DNA of 8,049 bases from Azonexus sp. (lineage in GTDB: Bacteria > Pseudomonadota > Gammaproteobacteria > Burkholderiales > Rhodocyclaceae): assembly GCA_030697085.1 (NCBI GenBank), contig JAUYQT010000161.1, forward strand, positions 1 to 8,049, written 5' to 3'. A program made the translations under genes and the position numbers. Of this stretch, positions 1 through 7,634 are shown piece after piece. Under the pieces are notes generated by a model that was not told where the DNA came from, searched no databases, and worked only from the letters and a program-made list of their open reading frames with translations. Position 1 is the stretch's first letter. The number at the start of each line of letters is the position of its first letter.

Positions 1-735
1 TACAACTTCAATCAGCCGTCGAATCAGTATGCAAACCCGCAGGGCCAGGGAGCGGGTGAGCAGCGTAATCGCGCACGAATTCATACCGAGCTTGGCGCCA
101 TGTACTTTCAGGGCGGTAGCATGTCGGTGGCGCTTGACGAGTTGGGGATCGCGCTGACCGCTGATCCCAGCTATTTCCAGGCGTACAGTATTCGCGGGTT
201 GGTCCGCGCTGCGCTCAAGGAGTATGACAAGGCTGAGGCTGATTTTCAGCGCGCCCTGAATCTGGCGCCGAATGATCCGGAAGTAAATAACAACTACGGT
301 TGGTATTTGTGCGACACCGGCAAGGAGCGCCAATCGATTGCATATTTCCTGAATGCGCTGAAAAGCCCGCTTTACGAAACGCCCGAGCGCGCTTATGCCA
401 ATGCGGGAACCTGTGCGTTGAAGGCGGGTGATCTCGAGGGTGCGCAGGGGTATTTGCTGCAGGCACTGCAAATGTCGCGCGATGGCGGAATGACGCCGCG
501 TCTGCAGATGGCCAAATTGCTTTTCAAGCGTGGGACGTTTGAAGAGGCGCGCGTTTATCTCAGTGATGCACTCAAGCTAATGGAGCCGCCAACGGCAGAA
601 GCGCTCTGGCTGGGTGTGCGGATCGAGCGCAAACTAGGCAACCGGTCGACCGAAGGTAGTTATGCGTCGCAACTTCGCAGTCGTTATCCCGCTTCGCCCG
701 AGTATCAAGAATTCCTCAAGGGTAATTTCGAATGA
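1..735 (+). CDS. pilF: Type IV pilus pilotin PilF (PilW-like), TPR lipoprotein, 5' truncated
   Basis: The reading frame is open from base 1 to a TGA at 733-735, giving 244 residues with the N-terminus missing. The first in-frame ATG (base 100) is internal, because TPR-like sequence (RARIHTELGAMYFQGG) already starts about residue 24. The first ~22 residues are rich in Q, N and G, like the linker after a lipoprotein cysteine; the signal peptide and lipobox would lie left of the window. About five to six tetratricopeptide repeats follow. Consensus pieces include RALNLAPNDPEVNNNYGWYL (residues ~85-104), AYANAGTCALKAGDLEGAQGYL (~131-152) and LQMAKLLFKRGTFEEARVYL (~168-187). Family knowledge: PilF/PilW is an outer-membrane lipoprotein that helps the PilQ secretin localise and multimerise for type IV pili. 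Its place directly before rodZ and ispG is typical of betaproteobacteria and pseudomonads. The stop overlaps the rodZ start (ATGA). A generic TPR protein is the alternative, but context favours PilF. Confidence 0.87.
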   Translation, partial: YNFNQPSNQYANPQGQGAGEQRNRARIHTELGAMYFQGGSMSVALDELGIALTADPSYFQAYSIRGLVRAALKEYDKAEADFQRALNLAPNDPEVNNNYGWYLCDTGKERQSIAYFLNALKSPLYETPERAYANAGTCALKAGDLEGAQGYLLQALQMSRDGGMTPRLQMAKLLFKRGTFEEARVYLSDALKLMEPPTAEALWLGVRIERKLGNRSTEGSYASQLRSRYPASPEYQEFLKGNFE

Positions 736-1649
736 GTGAGCAGTTTAACGACGGTGAAAGTGTTGCCGAAACCCCGCAATTGAAGCCGGCCCTCCAGGTC
801 GGCGAAATCCTCAGGTTGGCGCGTGAGGCCCAGGGCGTAACGGCCCTTGAGATCGCCCATACCCTGAAGCTTGCGCCACGCCAGGTTGCAGCCTTGGAGG
901 CTGGGGATTGGCAGGGCTTGCCGGGTAATACGTTTGTCCGTGGTTTTGTCCGCAATTACGCCCGGATCGTTCAGGTCGATGCGGCACCACTGATGGCGCA
1001 GCTTGATGGCAGTCTCGAAAAGGAGAACAGCAATCTGGCTGTTTCAGAGATGTCGCCAGCGACCATGCCACGCTCGGGCGCAGCAGCCCGTCGTGATCGC
1101 ACCCTGGCGATGATGGGCATTGGCTTGGTGGTACTCGCTGCGTTAGTATATTTTTTGCTGCCGAATAATCTTTCTACTTGGCGAGAAAGCACGCAGGGTT
1201 TGCTTGACTCGCTGGCGCGCAAGGAAGAGCCGGTGCCTACCGCTGTTATCCCGGCCGAGCCGTTGTTTCCGCCGGGGACGACGCCGCAGCAGATTATGAA
1301 TCCCCAGGTGCCGGTTTCGACAGATGCGCTGCCGGGTGATGTCGTTGCGCCAGTACCTGGCGTGAGAGTGTTGCCCGCGCCAGCCGATGTAACGCCAGTC
1401 GCTGCTATCAAGGCGCCACAGCTACGTTTTGTTGTCCATAAGGATTCATGGCTGGAAGTTCGCGATCGCGACAATAAGCCCATTTTCTCCCAGCGTGTGC
1501 TGGCCGGTACTGAGCAAACGCTCACCGGGGAAGGGCCGCTTTCCATGGTGATCGGCTTTGCGCCAGGGGTGCGGGTTTTCTCGCATGGCCAGGCGGTTGA
1601 TTTGACCCCCCACACGCGCGGTGAAGTTGCCCGTCTTGTCCTGGAGTAA
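732..1649 (+). CDS. rodZ: Cytoskeletal/cell-shape protein RodZ (HTH domain, one TM, DUF4115)
   Basis: This 305-residue protein has the three-part RodZ layout. Residues ~20-92 form a cytoplasmic helix-turn-helix of the RodZ type (VGEILRLAREAQGVTALEIA, then LEAGDW and FVRGFVRNYARIV). Residues ~124-144 (TLAMMGIGLVVLAALVYFLLP) form one membrane span preceded by basic RRDR, consistent with an N-in topology. Residues ~165-228 are a Pro/Val/Ala-rich periplasmic linker. Residues ~229-304 match the C-terminal DUF4115 beta domain (DSWLEVRDRDNKPIF, VIGFAPGVRVF). Family knowledge: RodZ binds MreB through the HTH region and links it to the elongation machinery that keeps rod shape. The length is close to E. 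coli RodZ (337), the difference lying mainly in the linker. The ATG overlaps the pilF stop by 4 bases, and AAGGG at 718-722 is a plausible ribosome site. Database entries often call this simply a helix-turn-helix protein; the TM and DUF4115 make RodZ the better name. Confidence 0.92.
   Translation: MSEQFNDGESVAETPQLKPALQVGEILRLAREAQGVTALEIAHTLKLAPRQVAALEAGDWQGLPGNTFVRGFVRNYARIVQVDAAPLMAQLDGSLEKENSNLAVSEMSPATMPRSGAAARRDRTLAMMGIGLVVLAALVYFLLPNNLSTWRESTQGLLDSLARKEEPVPTAVIPAEPLFPPGTTPQQIMNPQVPVSTDALPGDVVAPVPGVRVLPAPADVTPVAAIKAPQLRFVVHKDSWLEVRDRDNKPIFSQRVLAGTEQTLTGEGPLSMVIGFAPGVRVFSHGQAVDLTPHTRGEVARLVLE
1643..1646 (+). promoter_or_regulatory. Shine-Dalgarno for the ispG GTG start
   Basis: GGAG lies within the last sense codons of rodZ, 6 bases before the GTG at 1653. 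It supports this non-ATG start. The first in-frame ATG is at residue 19, inside the conserved N-terminal strand region (GHVTMGG), so starting there would cut into the enzyme fold. Confidence 0.7.
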
Positions 1650-1652
1650 ACC

Positions 1653-2882
1653 GTGAGTGCTTTATCCCGGCGCCTGACGCGCAGTTGCAAGATTGGCCAT
1701 GTGACGATGGGCGGCAGTGCGCCGGTAGTCATCCAGTCGATGACCAATACCGATACCGTTGATTATCTGGCGACTGCGCTGCAAACCGCCGAGCTGGCGC
1801 GGGCGGGTTCCGAGTTGGTGCGAATCACGGTCAATACGCCGGAAGCAGCCGCTGCGGTGCCAAAAATTCGCGAGCATCTCGACCGCATGAATTGCAATGT
1901 GCCGCTGATCGGTGATTTTCACTACAACGGTCATCGCCTGCTGATTGATCATCCGGGCTGCGCCGAGGCGCTGGCCAAGTATCGGATCAATCCGGGCAAC
2001 GTCGGCTTCGGCAAGAAAAAAGACGAGCAATTCGCCCAGATGATCGAACTGGCCTGCAAGTACGACAAGCCGGTACGCATCGGCGTGAACTGGGGCAGCC
2101 TTGACCAGAATTTGCTTGCCCGCGTCATGGACGAAAACAGCCGCAAGGCTGAACCGCTGGATGCGACGGCAATCATGCGTCACGCGATGGTAATTTCGGC
2201 GCTGGAGTCCGCAGCGAAAGCTGAGGAAGTCGGGCTGGCCGGCGAGAAAATCATTCTTTCCTGCAAGGTTTCGAGTGTGCAGGATCTGATCGCCATTTAC
2301 CGCGAGCTTTCAAGGCGGTCCGATTACGCCTTGCACCTTGGCTTGACCGAGGCCGGCATGGGTTCCAAGGGAATTGTCGCGTCGACCGCAGCACTCTCCG
2401 TTTTGCTCCAGGAGGGGATCGGCGACACGATCCGGATTTCCCTGACGCCGGAGCCGGGCGGCTCGCGCGCCCAGGAAGTCATCGTCGGGCAGGAAATCCT
2501 GCAAACCATGGGCTTGCGCGCCTTTACGCCGATGGTCGCAGCCTGCCCCGGTTGTGGTCGGACAACGAGTACCTTGTTCCAGGAGCTGGCGGGTGAGGTG
2601 CAGGATTTTGTTCGGGCCAAAATGCCGGAATGGAAGCTGCATTACGACGGCGCCGAAAATATGACGCTGGCCGTAATGGGCTGTATCGTCAATGGACCCG
2701 GTGAGTCGAAGCACGCCAATATTGGTATTTCCCTGCCGGGCACTGGCGAAGCGCCGTCCGCCCCGGTTTTTGAGGATGGCGAAAAAACGGTGACCTTAAA
2801 AGGCGACAATATCGCCAACGAATTCAAACAAATCATCGAGCGCTATGTTGAGCGCACTTACACCAAGAAACTGAAGTCATGA
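1653..2882 (+). CDS. ispG: 4-hydroxy-3-methylbut-2-enyl diphosphate synthase IspG (GcpE)
   Basis: This 409-residue protein catalyses the penultimate step of the MEP isoprenoid pathway: reductive ring opening of methylerythritol cyclodiphosphate to HMBPP, using a [4Fe-4S] cluster and usually flavodoxin or ferredoxin as electron donor. Family motifs are clear: [12 protein letters not shown] (24-35), RINPGNVG (111-118), RIGVNWGSL (142-150), LGLTEAG (229-235), [10 protein letters not shown] (255-264). Cluster ligands are Cys298 and Cys301 (ACPGCGRT) and Cys344 with Glu351 ([10 protein letters not shown]). It is longer than E. coli IspG (372); extra residues sit in loops, including about 11 between Cys301 and Cys344 and a PGGSR segment near 268-272, a form I recognise from betaproteobacteria. 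The start is GTG with GGAG 6 bases upstream, 3 bases after the rodZ stop. The stop overlaps hisS by ATGA, so the two are probably translationally coupled. Confidence 0.97.
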   Translation: MSALSRRLTRSCKIGHVTMGGSAPVVIQSMTNTDTVDYLATALQTAELARAGSELVRITVNTPEAAAAVPKIREHLDRMNCNVPLIGDFHYNGHRLLIDHPGCAEALAKYRINPGNVGFGKKKDEQFAQMIELACKYDKPVRIGVNWGSLDQNLLARVMDENSRKAEPLDATAIMRHAMVISALESAAKAEEVGLAGEKIILSCKVSSVQDLIAIYRELSRRSDYALHLGLTEAGMGSKGIVASTAALSVLLQEGIGDTIRISLTPEPGGSRAQEVIVGQEILQTMGLRAFTPMVAACPGCGRTTSTLFQELAGEVQDFVRAKMPEWKLHYDGAENMTLAVMGCIVNGPGESKHANIGISLPGTGEAPSAPVFEDGEKTVTLKGDNIANEFKQIIERYVERTYTKKLKS

Positions 2883-4174
2883 GTCAAACCTTGCAAGCCG
2901 TGCGCGGGATGAACGATATCCTGCCCGACGAAGCCGAATTCTGGGAACTGTTCGAGGACACCATCCGTGCGTGGCTAAAGGGCTACGGCTATCGGCCGAT
3001 CCGCCTGCCGATCGTCGAGCCGACGCCGCTCTTCAAGCGCGCTATCGGGGAAGTCACCGACATTGTCGAAAAGGAAATGTATTCCTTCATCGACGGCCTG
3101 AACGGCGAAGCGCTGACCCTGCGGCCGGAAGGGACGGCTGGTTGCGTCCGCGCCGTCATTGAACACAATCTGGCAGCCCGTCAGACCCAGCGTCTTTATT
3201 ACATTGGCCAGATGTATCGCCATGAACGACCGCAAAAAGGGCGTTATCGCCAGTTCCATCAGGTCGGCGTTGAATCCTTCGGCATGGCTGGCCCGGATAT
3301 CGATGCCGAAATGATCCTGATGGGGGCTCGCCTGTGGGGCGATCTTGGCCTGGACGGTATCGAACTGCAGATCAACAGCCTCGGGCAACCGGAAGAGCGG
3401 GCCCTGCATCGCGCTGCGCTGATCACCTATTTTGAGGAAAACGCCGAGCTGCTCGACGAAGAAGCCAAGCGTCGCTTGCATACCAACCCGTTGCGTATTC
3501 TCGATACCAAAAATCCGGCCATGCAGGATTTGTGTACCGCGGCACCGAAGCTGATTGATTACCTCGGCGACGAGTCGCTGGCGCATTTTGAGGGCGTGCA
3601 GCGCGTTTTGCGTGACGCCGGCGTGTCCTACAAAATCAACCCGCGCCTGGTGCGCGGTCTGGATTATTACAATCTGACCGTCTTTGAATGGGTGACTGAC
3701 CGTCTCGGTGCCCAAGGTACCGTCTGTGCCGGTGGCCGTTACGACGGCCTGGTCAGTCAGCTTGGCGGCAAACCCACGCCGGCCTGTGGTTTCGCCATGG
3801 GCGTCGAGCGGCTGATCGCGTTGATCAAGGAGTCCGGTGGCGAACCGGCGGCGCCGGCACCTGACGTTTATTTCGTGCATCAAGGCGAGGCCGCTTCCCG
3901 GCTCTCCTTCCGGGTTGCCGAAGGCTTGCGCGATCAGGGGATTAATGTACTTTTGCATTGCGGCGGTGGCAGTTTCAAATCACAAATGAAAAAGGCCGAT
4001 AGCAGCGGTGCAGCATTTGCCGTCATTATTGGCGATGACGAGGCGTCGACCGGGGAAGCTCAGTTGAAATCGCTGCGTGAAGCAGGTTCGGCACAACTTA
4101 AAGTTAAAGTGGACGATCTGGCGGAAGCCATCATCGGACAAATGATTGATTCGGACGAAACGGACGAGGAATAA
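2879..4174 (+). CDS. hisS: Histidyl-tRNA synthetase (class II)
   Basis: This cytoplasmic enzyme of 431 residues charges tRNA-His with histidine using ATP; the length is normal for bacterial HisRS (E. coli 424). The start [19 protein letters not shown] is the standard HisRS N-terminus. Class II and HisRS motifs are intact: [10 protein letters not shown] (79-88), motif 2 with [15 protein letters not shown] (114-128), the histidine-specific LVRGLDYY (257-264) and GGRYDGL (285-291), and motif 3 GFAMGVERL (304-312) with catalytic Arg311. Residues ~327-425 form the C-terminal anticodon-binding domain. It ends in an acidic tail (DSDETDEE). The ATG overlaps the ispG stop; only a weak GAAG precedes it, which fits coupled translation. 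This is a full HisS rather than the HisZ paralogue, because the histidine-specific and class II motifs are complete and the anticodon domain is present. Confidence 0.98.
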   Translation: MSQTLQAVRGMNDILPDEAEFWELFEDTIRAWLKGYGYRPIRLPIVEPTPLFKRAIGEVTDIVEKEMYSFIDGLNGEALTLRPEGTAGCVRAVIEHNLAARQTQRLYYIGQMYRHERPQKGRYRQFHQVGVESFGMAGPDIDAEMILMGARLWGDLGLDGIELQINSLGQPEERALHRAALITYFEENAELLDEEAKRRLHTNPLRILDTKNPAMQDLCTAAPKLIDYLGDESLAHFEGVQRVLRDAGVSYKINPRLVRGLDYYNLTVFEWVTDRLGAQGTVCAGGRYDGLVSQLGGKPTPACGFAMGVERLIALIKESGGEPAAPAPDVYFVHQGEAASRLSFRVAEGLRDQGINVLLHCGGGSFKSQMKKADSSGAAFAVIIGDDEASTGEAQLKSLREAGSAQLKVKVDDLAEAIIGQMIDSDETDEE

Positions 4175-4179
4175 GCGGC

Positions 4180-4818
4180 ATGGCGCACTACGATCTTGAA
4201 GAGCAGGAACAGCTTGATACGCTGAAAACCTGGTGGAAAATGCACGGCAATCTGGTGACTGGCCTGGTGACGGCTTTTTGTCTGGCGGTTGTCGCCTGGC
4301 AGGGATGGAACTGGTATCAACGTGGTCAGGTAACCCAGGCGTCGGCTGTCTTTGTCGTGCTGGAACAGGCGGTGATCAATCGCGATGCTCAGAAGACGAA
4401 GTCGGCTGCGGGTGAGTTGGCTGAAAAATTTGGTAGCACATCTTATGCGGGCCTTGGCGCCTTGTTGGCAGCCAAGCAGTCCTTTGAAGCCGGTGATCTG
4501 AAAACAGCCAGGGCGCAGCTGGTTTGGGCAGCAGATAATGGCAAGGACGAAATCAAGGATATCGCACGCTTGCGTCTGGCCGCAGTTGAGCTTGACGACA
4601 AGGCTTACGATGCAGCCTTGAAGCAGCTTGAGGCTACCCATTCTTCAGCTTTCAGTCCCCGCTTTCTTGAGATGAAAGGCGATGTGCTTTCTGCTCAGGG
4701 CAAGAAGGTGGAAGCCCGTGCTGCCTACAAGGCGGCCCAGGAGAAGGCTCAAAACAAGCCGGGCGCTGGTCGCGAATTGTTGCAGCAGAAGCTGGATAGC
4801 CTGGGGGAGGCGGCTTGA
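4180..4818 (+). CDS. yfgM: YfgM-family single-pass membrane protein (TPR-like periplasmic domain)
   Basis: The 212-residue protein has an acidic, amphipathic N-terminus (HYDLEEQEQLDTLKTWWKMHG), one membrane span at ~23-46 (GNLVTGLVTAFCLAVVAWQG plus WNWY) and an alanine-rich, helical periplasmic domain with degenerate TPR repeats (for example YAGLGALLAAKQSFEAGDLK at ~89-108 and FLEMKGDVLSAQGKKVEARA at ~162-181). Length and position between hisS and bamB match E. coli YfgM (206). Family knowledge: YfgM associates with the SecYEG translocon and the chaperone PpiD and is thought to help hand over secreted proteins; it also affects the Rcs stress response in enterobacteria. That role in this organism is inference. 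It starts 5 bases after the hisS stop with AGGA at 4167-4170. Its stop overlaps the bamB ATG (TGATG). Databases may label it only as a tetratricopeptide repeat protein. Confidence 0.88.
   Translation: MAHYDLEEQEQLDTLKTWWKMHGNLVTGLVTAFCLAVVAWQGWNWYQRGQVTQASAVFVVLEQAVINRDAQKTKSAAGELAEKFGSTSYAGLGALLAAKQSFEAGDLKTARAQLVWAADNGKDEIKDIARLRLAAVELDDKAYDAALKQLEATHSSAFSPRFLEMKGDVLSAQGKKVEARAAYKAAQEKAQNKPGAGRELLQQKLDSLGEAA
4803..4810 (+). promoter_or_regulatory. Strong Shine-Dalgarno that decides the bamB start
   Basis: GGGGGAGG ends 7 bases before the ATG at 4818 and only 4 bases before the in-frame TTG at 4815. The spacing and the better start codon favour ATG 4818, which also gives a normal lipoprotein signal starting MSRRLL. 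Confidence 0.7.
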
Positions 4819-5978
4819 TGTCGCGCCGTCTGCTTACTGTTTTTACTGCCGCAGGTTTGTTGCTGAGTGGTTGCGCCAGCATTTCCGATTCGCTGAATTC
4901 AATCAATCCATTTATCAGCTCCGGACCAAAGATGGCGCCGCTGAAGCCGATTGTGGCAAGTGTCGAGGTTCGCCAGTCATGGTCATTCAGTGCCGGCAAG
5001 GCGGGCGATTACACCTTTTCACCGGCCGTCGTGGGTGCTGCGGTTTTTGTCGCGGCGGCAGATGGTACGGTCAATAAGCTGGAAGACGGTAAATCAGTCT
5101 GGAAAATTAAAGTCGGTCAGCCAATTTCAGCGGGTGTCGGTGCCAATAAACGTCTGGTTGTGGTTGGCACGCCGAAGGGCGATGTGCTGGCATTTTCAGC
5201 CGAAGATGGCAAGCCGCTCTGGCAGGCGCGAGTGAGTAGCGAAGTGCTGGCTGCACCAACGGTAGGTGATGATGGGGTTGCGGTGAAGAGCGGCGATAAC
5301 CGAATTTTCCTGTTCGATAGTAACGATGGTGGCCAGAAGTGGGTTTATCAGCGCTCGACACCGACTTTGTCGATTCGTAGCGCCGGTTCGCCGGTGTTTG
5401 CAGATCAATATCTATTTGTCGGTTTTCCGGGCGGTAAGCTGGTTGCTCTTTCCTTGCAAAACGGTGCGCCGGTTTGGGAGGGTGCGGTAGCATTGCCCAA
5501 GGGAGCGACCGAGCTTGATCGTGTTGCTGATATCGTCGCCGCGCCAGTTGTTGATGGTCGCCAGGTTTGTGCCGTCGCCTTTCAGGGGCGGGTCGCCTGT
5601 TTTGACATGGGGCAGGGCGGAGTGATGGTCTGGTCACGCGATCTTTCTTCTGCGGTTGGCCTGGCGCTTGATGGGCGTTATCTGTTTGTCACTGATGATA
5701 AAGGAGCCGTACACGCCTTTGATCGACTCTCGGGAAGCGGCCTCTGGAAGCAGGATAAACTTTTGAATCGCCGTGTTTCCGGCCCGGCCGTTCGTCGTGG
5801 TCTGGTTGCTGTGGCGGATGCGGAAGGGATAGTGCATCTACTTTCCCGCGAAGACGGGAGCTTTGCTGCCCGTCAAAAAACTGATGGCACACCGATTCGT
5901 GCCGCAGTCCAATTGCTCGGTTCCGGCTTTCTGGTGCAAACCATTGGCGGTAACGTGAGTCTAATCGAGGCGCAATGA
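4818..5978 (+). CDS. bamB: Outer membrane assembly lipoprotein BamB
   Basis: This is the beta-propeller lipoprotein of the BAM complex, which folds and inserts outer-membrane beta-barrel proteins by binding BamA on the periplasmic side. Counting from ATG 4818 there are 386 residues. Basic MSRR, a hydrophobic stretch and the lipobox LSGC give a lipidated Cys19; Ala at +2 predicts sorting to the outer membrane. Residues ~50-385 carry repeated PQQ-type propeller strands with patterns such as [19 protein letters not shown] (82-100), [20 protein letters not shown] (121-140), [20 protein letters not shown] (205-224) and [20 protein letters not shown] (296-315), consistent with an eight-blade propeller. 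TLSIR (183-187) lines up with the BamA-contact region of E. coli BamB. An extended start at TTG 4815 would add one residue and is less likely. Flanking yfgM and der are the usual neighbours. The stop overlaps der by ATGA. Confidence 0.95.
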   Translation: MSRRLLTVFTAAGLLLSGCASISDSLNSINPFISSGPKMAPLKPIVASVEVRQSWSFSAGKAGDYTFSPAVVGAAVFVAAADGTVNKLEDGKSVWKIKVGQPISAGVGANKRLVVVGTPKGDVLAFSAEDGKPLWQARVSSEVLAAPTVGDDGVAVKSGDNRIFLFDSNDGGQKWVYQRSTPTLSIRSAGSPVFADQYLFVGFPGGKLVALSLQNGAPVWEGAVALPKGATELDRVADIVAAPVVDGRQVCAVAFQGRVACFDMGQGGVMVWSRDLSSAVGLALDGRYLFVTDDKGAVHAFDRLSGSGLWKQDKLLNRRVSGPAVRRGLVAVADAEGIVHLLSREDGSFAARQKTDGTPIRAAVQLLGSGFLVQTIGGNVSLIEAQ

Positions 5979-7312
5979 AACCTACGCTAGTTCTGGTTGG
6001 TCGACCCAATGTCGGCAAATCCACCCTGTTTAATCGCCTGACCAAGTCGCGCGACGCTATTGTTGCCGATATGCCAGGCCTGACCCGTGACCGTCACTAT
6101 GGACACGGCAAGTTGGGCAGCAAGCCCTATCTGGTTGTTGATACCGGCGGTTTCGAGCCACTCATCACGGAAGGTATCCTGCACGAAATGGCCCGCCAGA
6201 CCGAGCAGGCGATTGCCGAAGCGGATGCGGTCATTTTTGTCGTCGATGGTCGGTCCGGTGTCACGCCGCACGATAAAGAAATCGCCAACAAGCTGCGTCG
6301 TATTGGCCGCCCGGTATTTATCGCGGTCAACAAGTCTGAAGGACTTGATTCCGGCACGGCTGAGTCGGATTTTCACGAACTTGGCCTGGGCGAGCCTAAC
6401 GCCATTTCTGCCGCCCATGGTGAAGGCGTACGCGGTATCGTTGATTTGGCGTTGGCTAGCTTTCCTGAGCCAGAGGAGGATGAGGCGAAATCAACTGCAG
6501 TTCGCGTTGCCATTGTTGGCCGTCCAAATGTTGGCAAATCGACGCTGATCAATACGCTGCTGGGGGAAGAGCGCGTTATCGCTTTCGATGCCCCTGGAAC
6601 GACCCGCGATTCGATCGAAATTGATTTTGAACGCGGTGGTCGAAAATACGTGCTGATCGATACGGCTGGCATGCGCAAACGCGGCAAGGTCTTTGAAACC
6701 ATTGAGAAATTTTCGGTGGTGAAAACGTTGCAGTCGATTGAAGACGCCAACGTCGTTATTTTGATGGTGGATGCGCAGGCGGATATCTCGGATCAGGATG
6801 CGCATATTGCCGATTTCATCGTGCAGTCCGGCCGAGCGCTGGTTGTCGCTGTCAATAAATGGGATGGGCTCGATGCCTATACCCGTGAGCAGACGCGCCT
6901 GATCTTGCAGCGCAAGCTCAAATTCCTCGATTTCGCCAAATTTCATTTTATTTCGGCGCGCAATAATATTGGTCTCGAGGCAACGTTCCGTTCAGTCGAT
7001 GCCGCCTTCTCTGCTGCCATGTCAAAGATGACGACGCCGCGCCTTGCGCGGGTGCTGGCTGATGCGGTCGCCAAGCAGGCGCCACCCAAGCATGGTCTTT
7101 TCCGCCCCAAGCCACGTTATGCCCATCAGGGCGGATCTAATCCGCCGATTATTGTTGTGCATGGCAATGCAGTTGATCATATCGGTGACAGCTATCGTCG
7201 CTATCTTGAAAACGTCTTCCGTGAGGCCTTCAAGCTGCAAGGAACGCCTTTGAAAATCCAGTTTGTCGCCAGTGAAAATCCTTTTGCTGGCAAGGCAAGA
7301 AATAATCCGTAA
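5975..7312 (+). CDS. der: Ribosome assembly GTPase Der (EngA)
   Basis: The 445-residue protein has two tandem GTPase domains and a C-terminal KH-like domain, the diagnostic Der architecture. Domain 1: G1 GRPNVGKS (9-16), G2 Thr37 (GLTRDR), G3 DTGG (56-59), G4 NKSE (119-122) and G5-like SAAHGEG (145-151). Domain 2: G1 GRPNVGKS (182-189), G2 region APGTTRDS, G3 DTAG (229-232), G4 NKWD (294-297) and G5 SAR (327-329). An acidic linker (PEPEEDE, 164-170) joins the domains; the KH-like part covers ~350-437. Family knowledge: Der is essential and acts in late maturation of the 50S ribosomal subunit in the cytoplasm. The first G4 ends in Glu instead of the textbook Asp; the second is canonical. The ATG overlaps the bamB stop and GAGG sits at 5967-5970. 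The two G1 motifs are also near-identical at DNA level (from 5999 and 6518), reflecting internal domain duplication. Confidence 0.98.
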   Translation: MKPTLVLVGRPNVGKSTLFNRLTKSRDAIVADMPGLTRDRHYGHGKLGSKPYLVVDTGGFEPLITEGILHEMARQTEQAIAEADAVIFVVDGRSGVTPHDKEIANKLRRIGRPVFIAVNKSEGLDSGTAESDFHELGLGEPNAISAAHGEGVRGIVDLALASFPEPEEDEAKSTAVRVAIVGRPNVGKSTLINTLLGEERVIAFDAPGTTRDSIEIDFERGGRKYVLIDTAGMRKRGKVFETIEKFSVVKTLQSIEDANVVILMVDAQADISDQDAHIADFIVQSGRALVVAVNKWDGLDAYTREQTRLILQRKLKFLDFAKFHFISARNNIGLEATFRSVDAAFSAAMSKMTTPRLARVLADAVAKQAPPKHGLFRPKPRYAHQGGSNPPIIVVHGNAVDHIGDSYRRYLENVFREAFKLQGTPLKIQFVASENPFAGKARNNP

Positions 7313-7313
7313 A

Positions 7314-7338
7314 TACTTCGCCATCGCGAAGTAATTTT
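7314..7338 (+). terminator. Hairpin with short T tract after der (putative intrinsic terminator)
   Basis: TACTTCGC (7314-7321) and GCGAAGTA (7326-7333) form a perfect 8-bp stem with a 4-base CATC loop, followed by A and TTTT (7335-7338). It begins two bases after the der stop. The stem is only half GC and the T tract is short, so termination of the upstream operon may be partial. It is placed where one would expect separation of the pilF-der message from hfq. Confidence 0.6.
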
Positions 7339-7382
7339 CGGTACATTAGACAGCTCATAACAACACACATGGAGTCCACACC
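7339..7382 (+). promoter_or_regulatory. hfq leader: possible promoter region, A-rich stretch and ribosome site
   Basis: The 44 bases between the hairpin and the hfq ATG contain TACATT (7342-7347), which resembles a -10 box, but no convincing -35 hexamer is seen at the right distance, so a promoter here is only tentative. An A/C-rich unpaired-looking stretch (7357-7369) contains two AAC triplets that fit the A-R-N pattern bound by the distal face of Hfq. GGAG at 7371-7374 is a good Shine-Dalgarno 8 bases before the ATG. Confidence 0.4.
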
Positions 7383-7619
7383 ATGAGCAACAAAGGGCAA
7401 TTGCTACAAGACCCCTTCCTCAACGCTCTTCGTCGGGAACACGTTCCTGTTTCGATTTACCTCGTTAACGGGATTAAATTACAGGGCCAGGTTGAATCTT
7501 TTGATCAGTACGTCGTACTGCTGAAGAACACGGTAACCCAGATGGTGTATAAACATGCCATCTCAACGGTGGTTCCGGCTCGCCCGGTTAATCTCCAGCA
7601 AGAACAAGCGGCGGAGTAG
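7383..7619 (+). CDS. hfq: RNA chaperone Hfq
   Basis: The 78-residue Sm-like protein forms a hexameric ring that binds small RNAs and mRNAs and promotes their pairing. The Sm core is near-identical to E. coli Hfq: Sm1 [20 protein letters not shown] (24-43) and Sm2 [10 protein letters not shown] (56-65). Proximal-pore residues are Gln9, Gln42, Tyr43 (Phe in E. coli), Lys57 and His58. Distal-face residues include Tyr26, Ile31, Lys32, Leu33 and Gln34. The rim patch reads RREH (17-20), where E. coli has RRER. The C-terminal tail is short (NLQQEQAAE) compared with ~102 residues in E. coli, as is common in betaproteobacteria, but it still ends acidic. GGAG 8 bases upstream supports the start. Here hfq follows der; in E. 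coli it follows miaA, and hflX is downstream in both. Confidence 0.99.
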   Translation: MSNKGQLLQDPFLNALRREHVPVSIYLVNGIKLQGQVESFDQYVVLLKNTVTQMVYKHAISTVVPARPVNLQQEQAAE

Positions 7620-7634
7620 TTATCGCCTGCGACA

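Noticed and set aside
100..735. A pilF start at the ATG at base 100
   Set aside because: The frame is open to base 1 and TPR-like sequence begins before this ATG; the true start with its lipoprotein signal lies left of the window.
971..1747. Minus-strand open frame (258 codons) opposite rodZ and the ispG start
   Set aside because: Low-complexity Thr/Ser/Gly-rich translation antisense to rodZ, with no recognisable domain.
2975..3958. Long minus-strand open frame (327 codons) opposite hisS
   Set aside because: It lies wholly antisense to a fully conserved hisS, its translation resembles no family I know, and it reads as a codon-bias shadow.
4815..4817. TTG as the bamB start codon
   Set aside because: It is too near the Shine-Dalgarno and the next codon is ATG, with ideal spacing and a normal lipoprotein signal.
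4682..5077. Plus-strand open frame spanning the yfgM/bamB junction
   Set aside because: It is out of frame with both genes, has an Arg/Cys-rich shadow-like translation and crosses a clear TGATG junction.
5999..6543. Near-identical DNA at about 5999-6025 and 6518-6544, looking like a direct repeat
   Set aside because: Both encode the [10 protein letters not shown]-loop of the two Der GTPase domains; it is ancient domain duplication, not a mobile or recombination repeat.
7369..7386. Five-codon leader ORF (MESTP) whose TGA overlaps the hfq ATG
   Set aside because: The overlap looks like a coupling leader, but its ATG overlaps the hfq Shine-Dalgarno and it has no ribosome site of its own; chance is the simpler reading.
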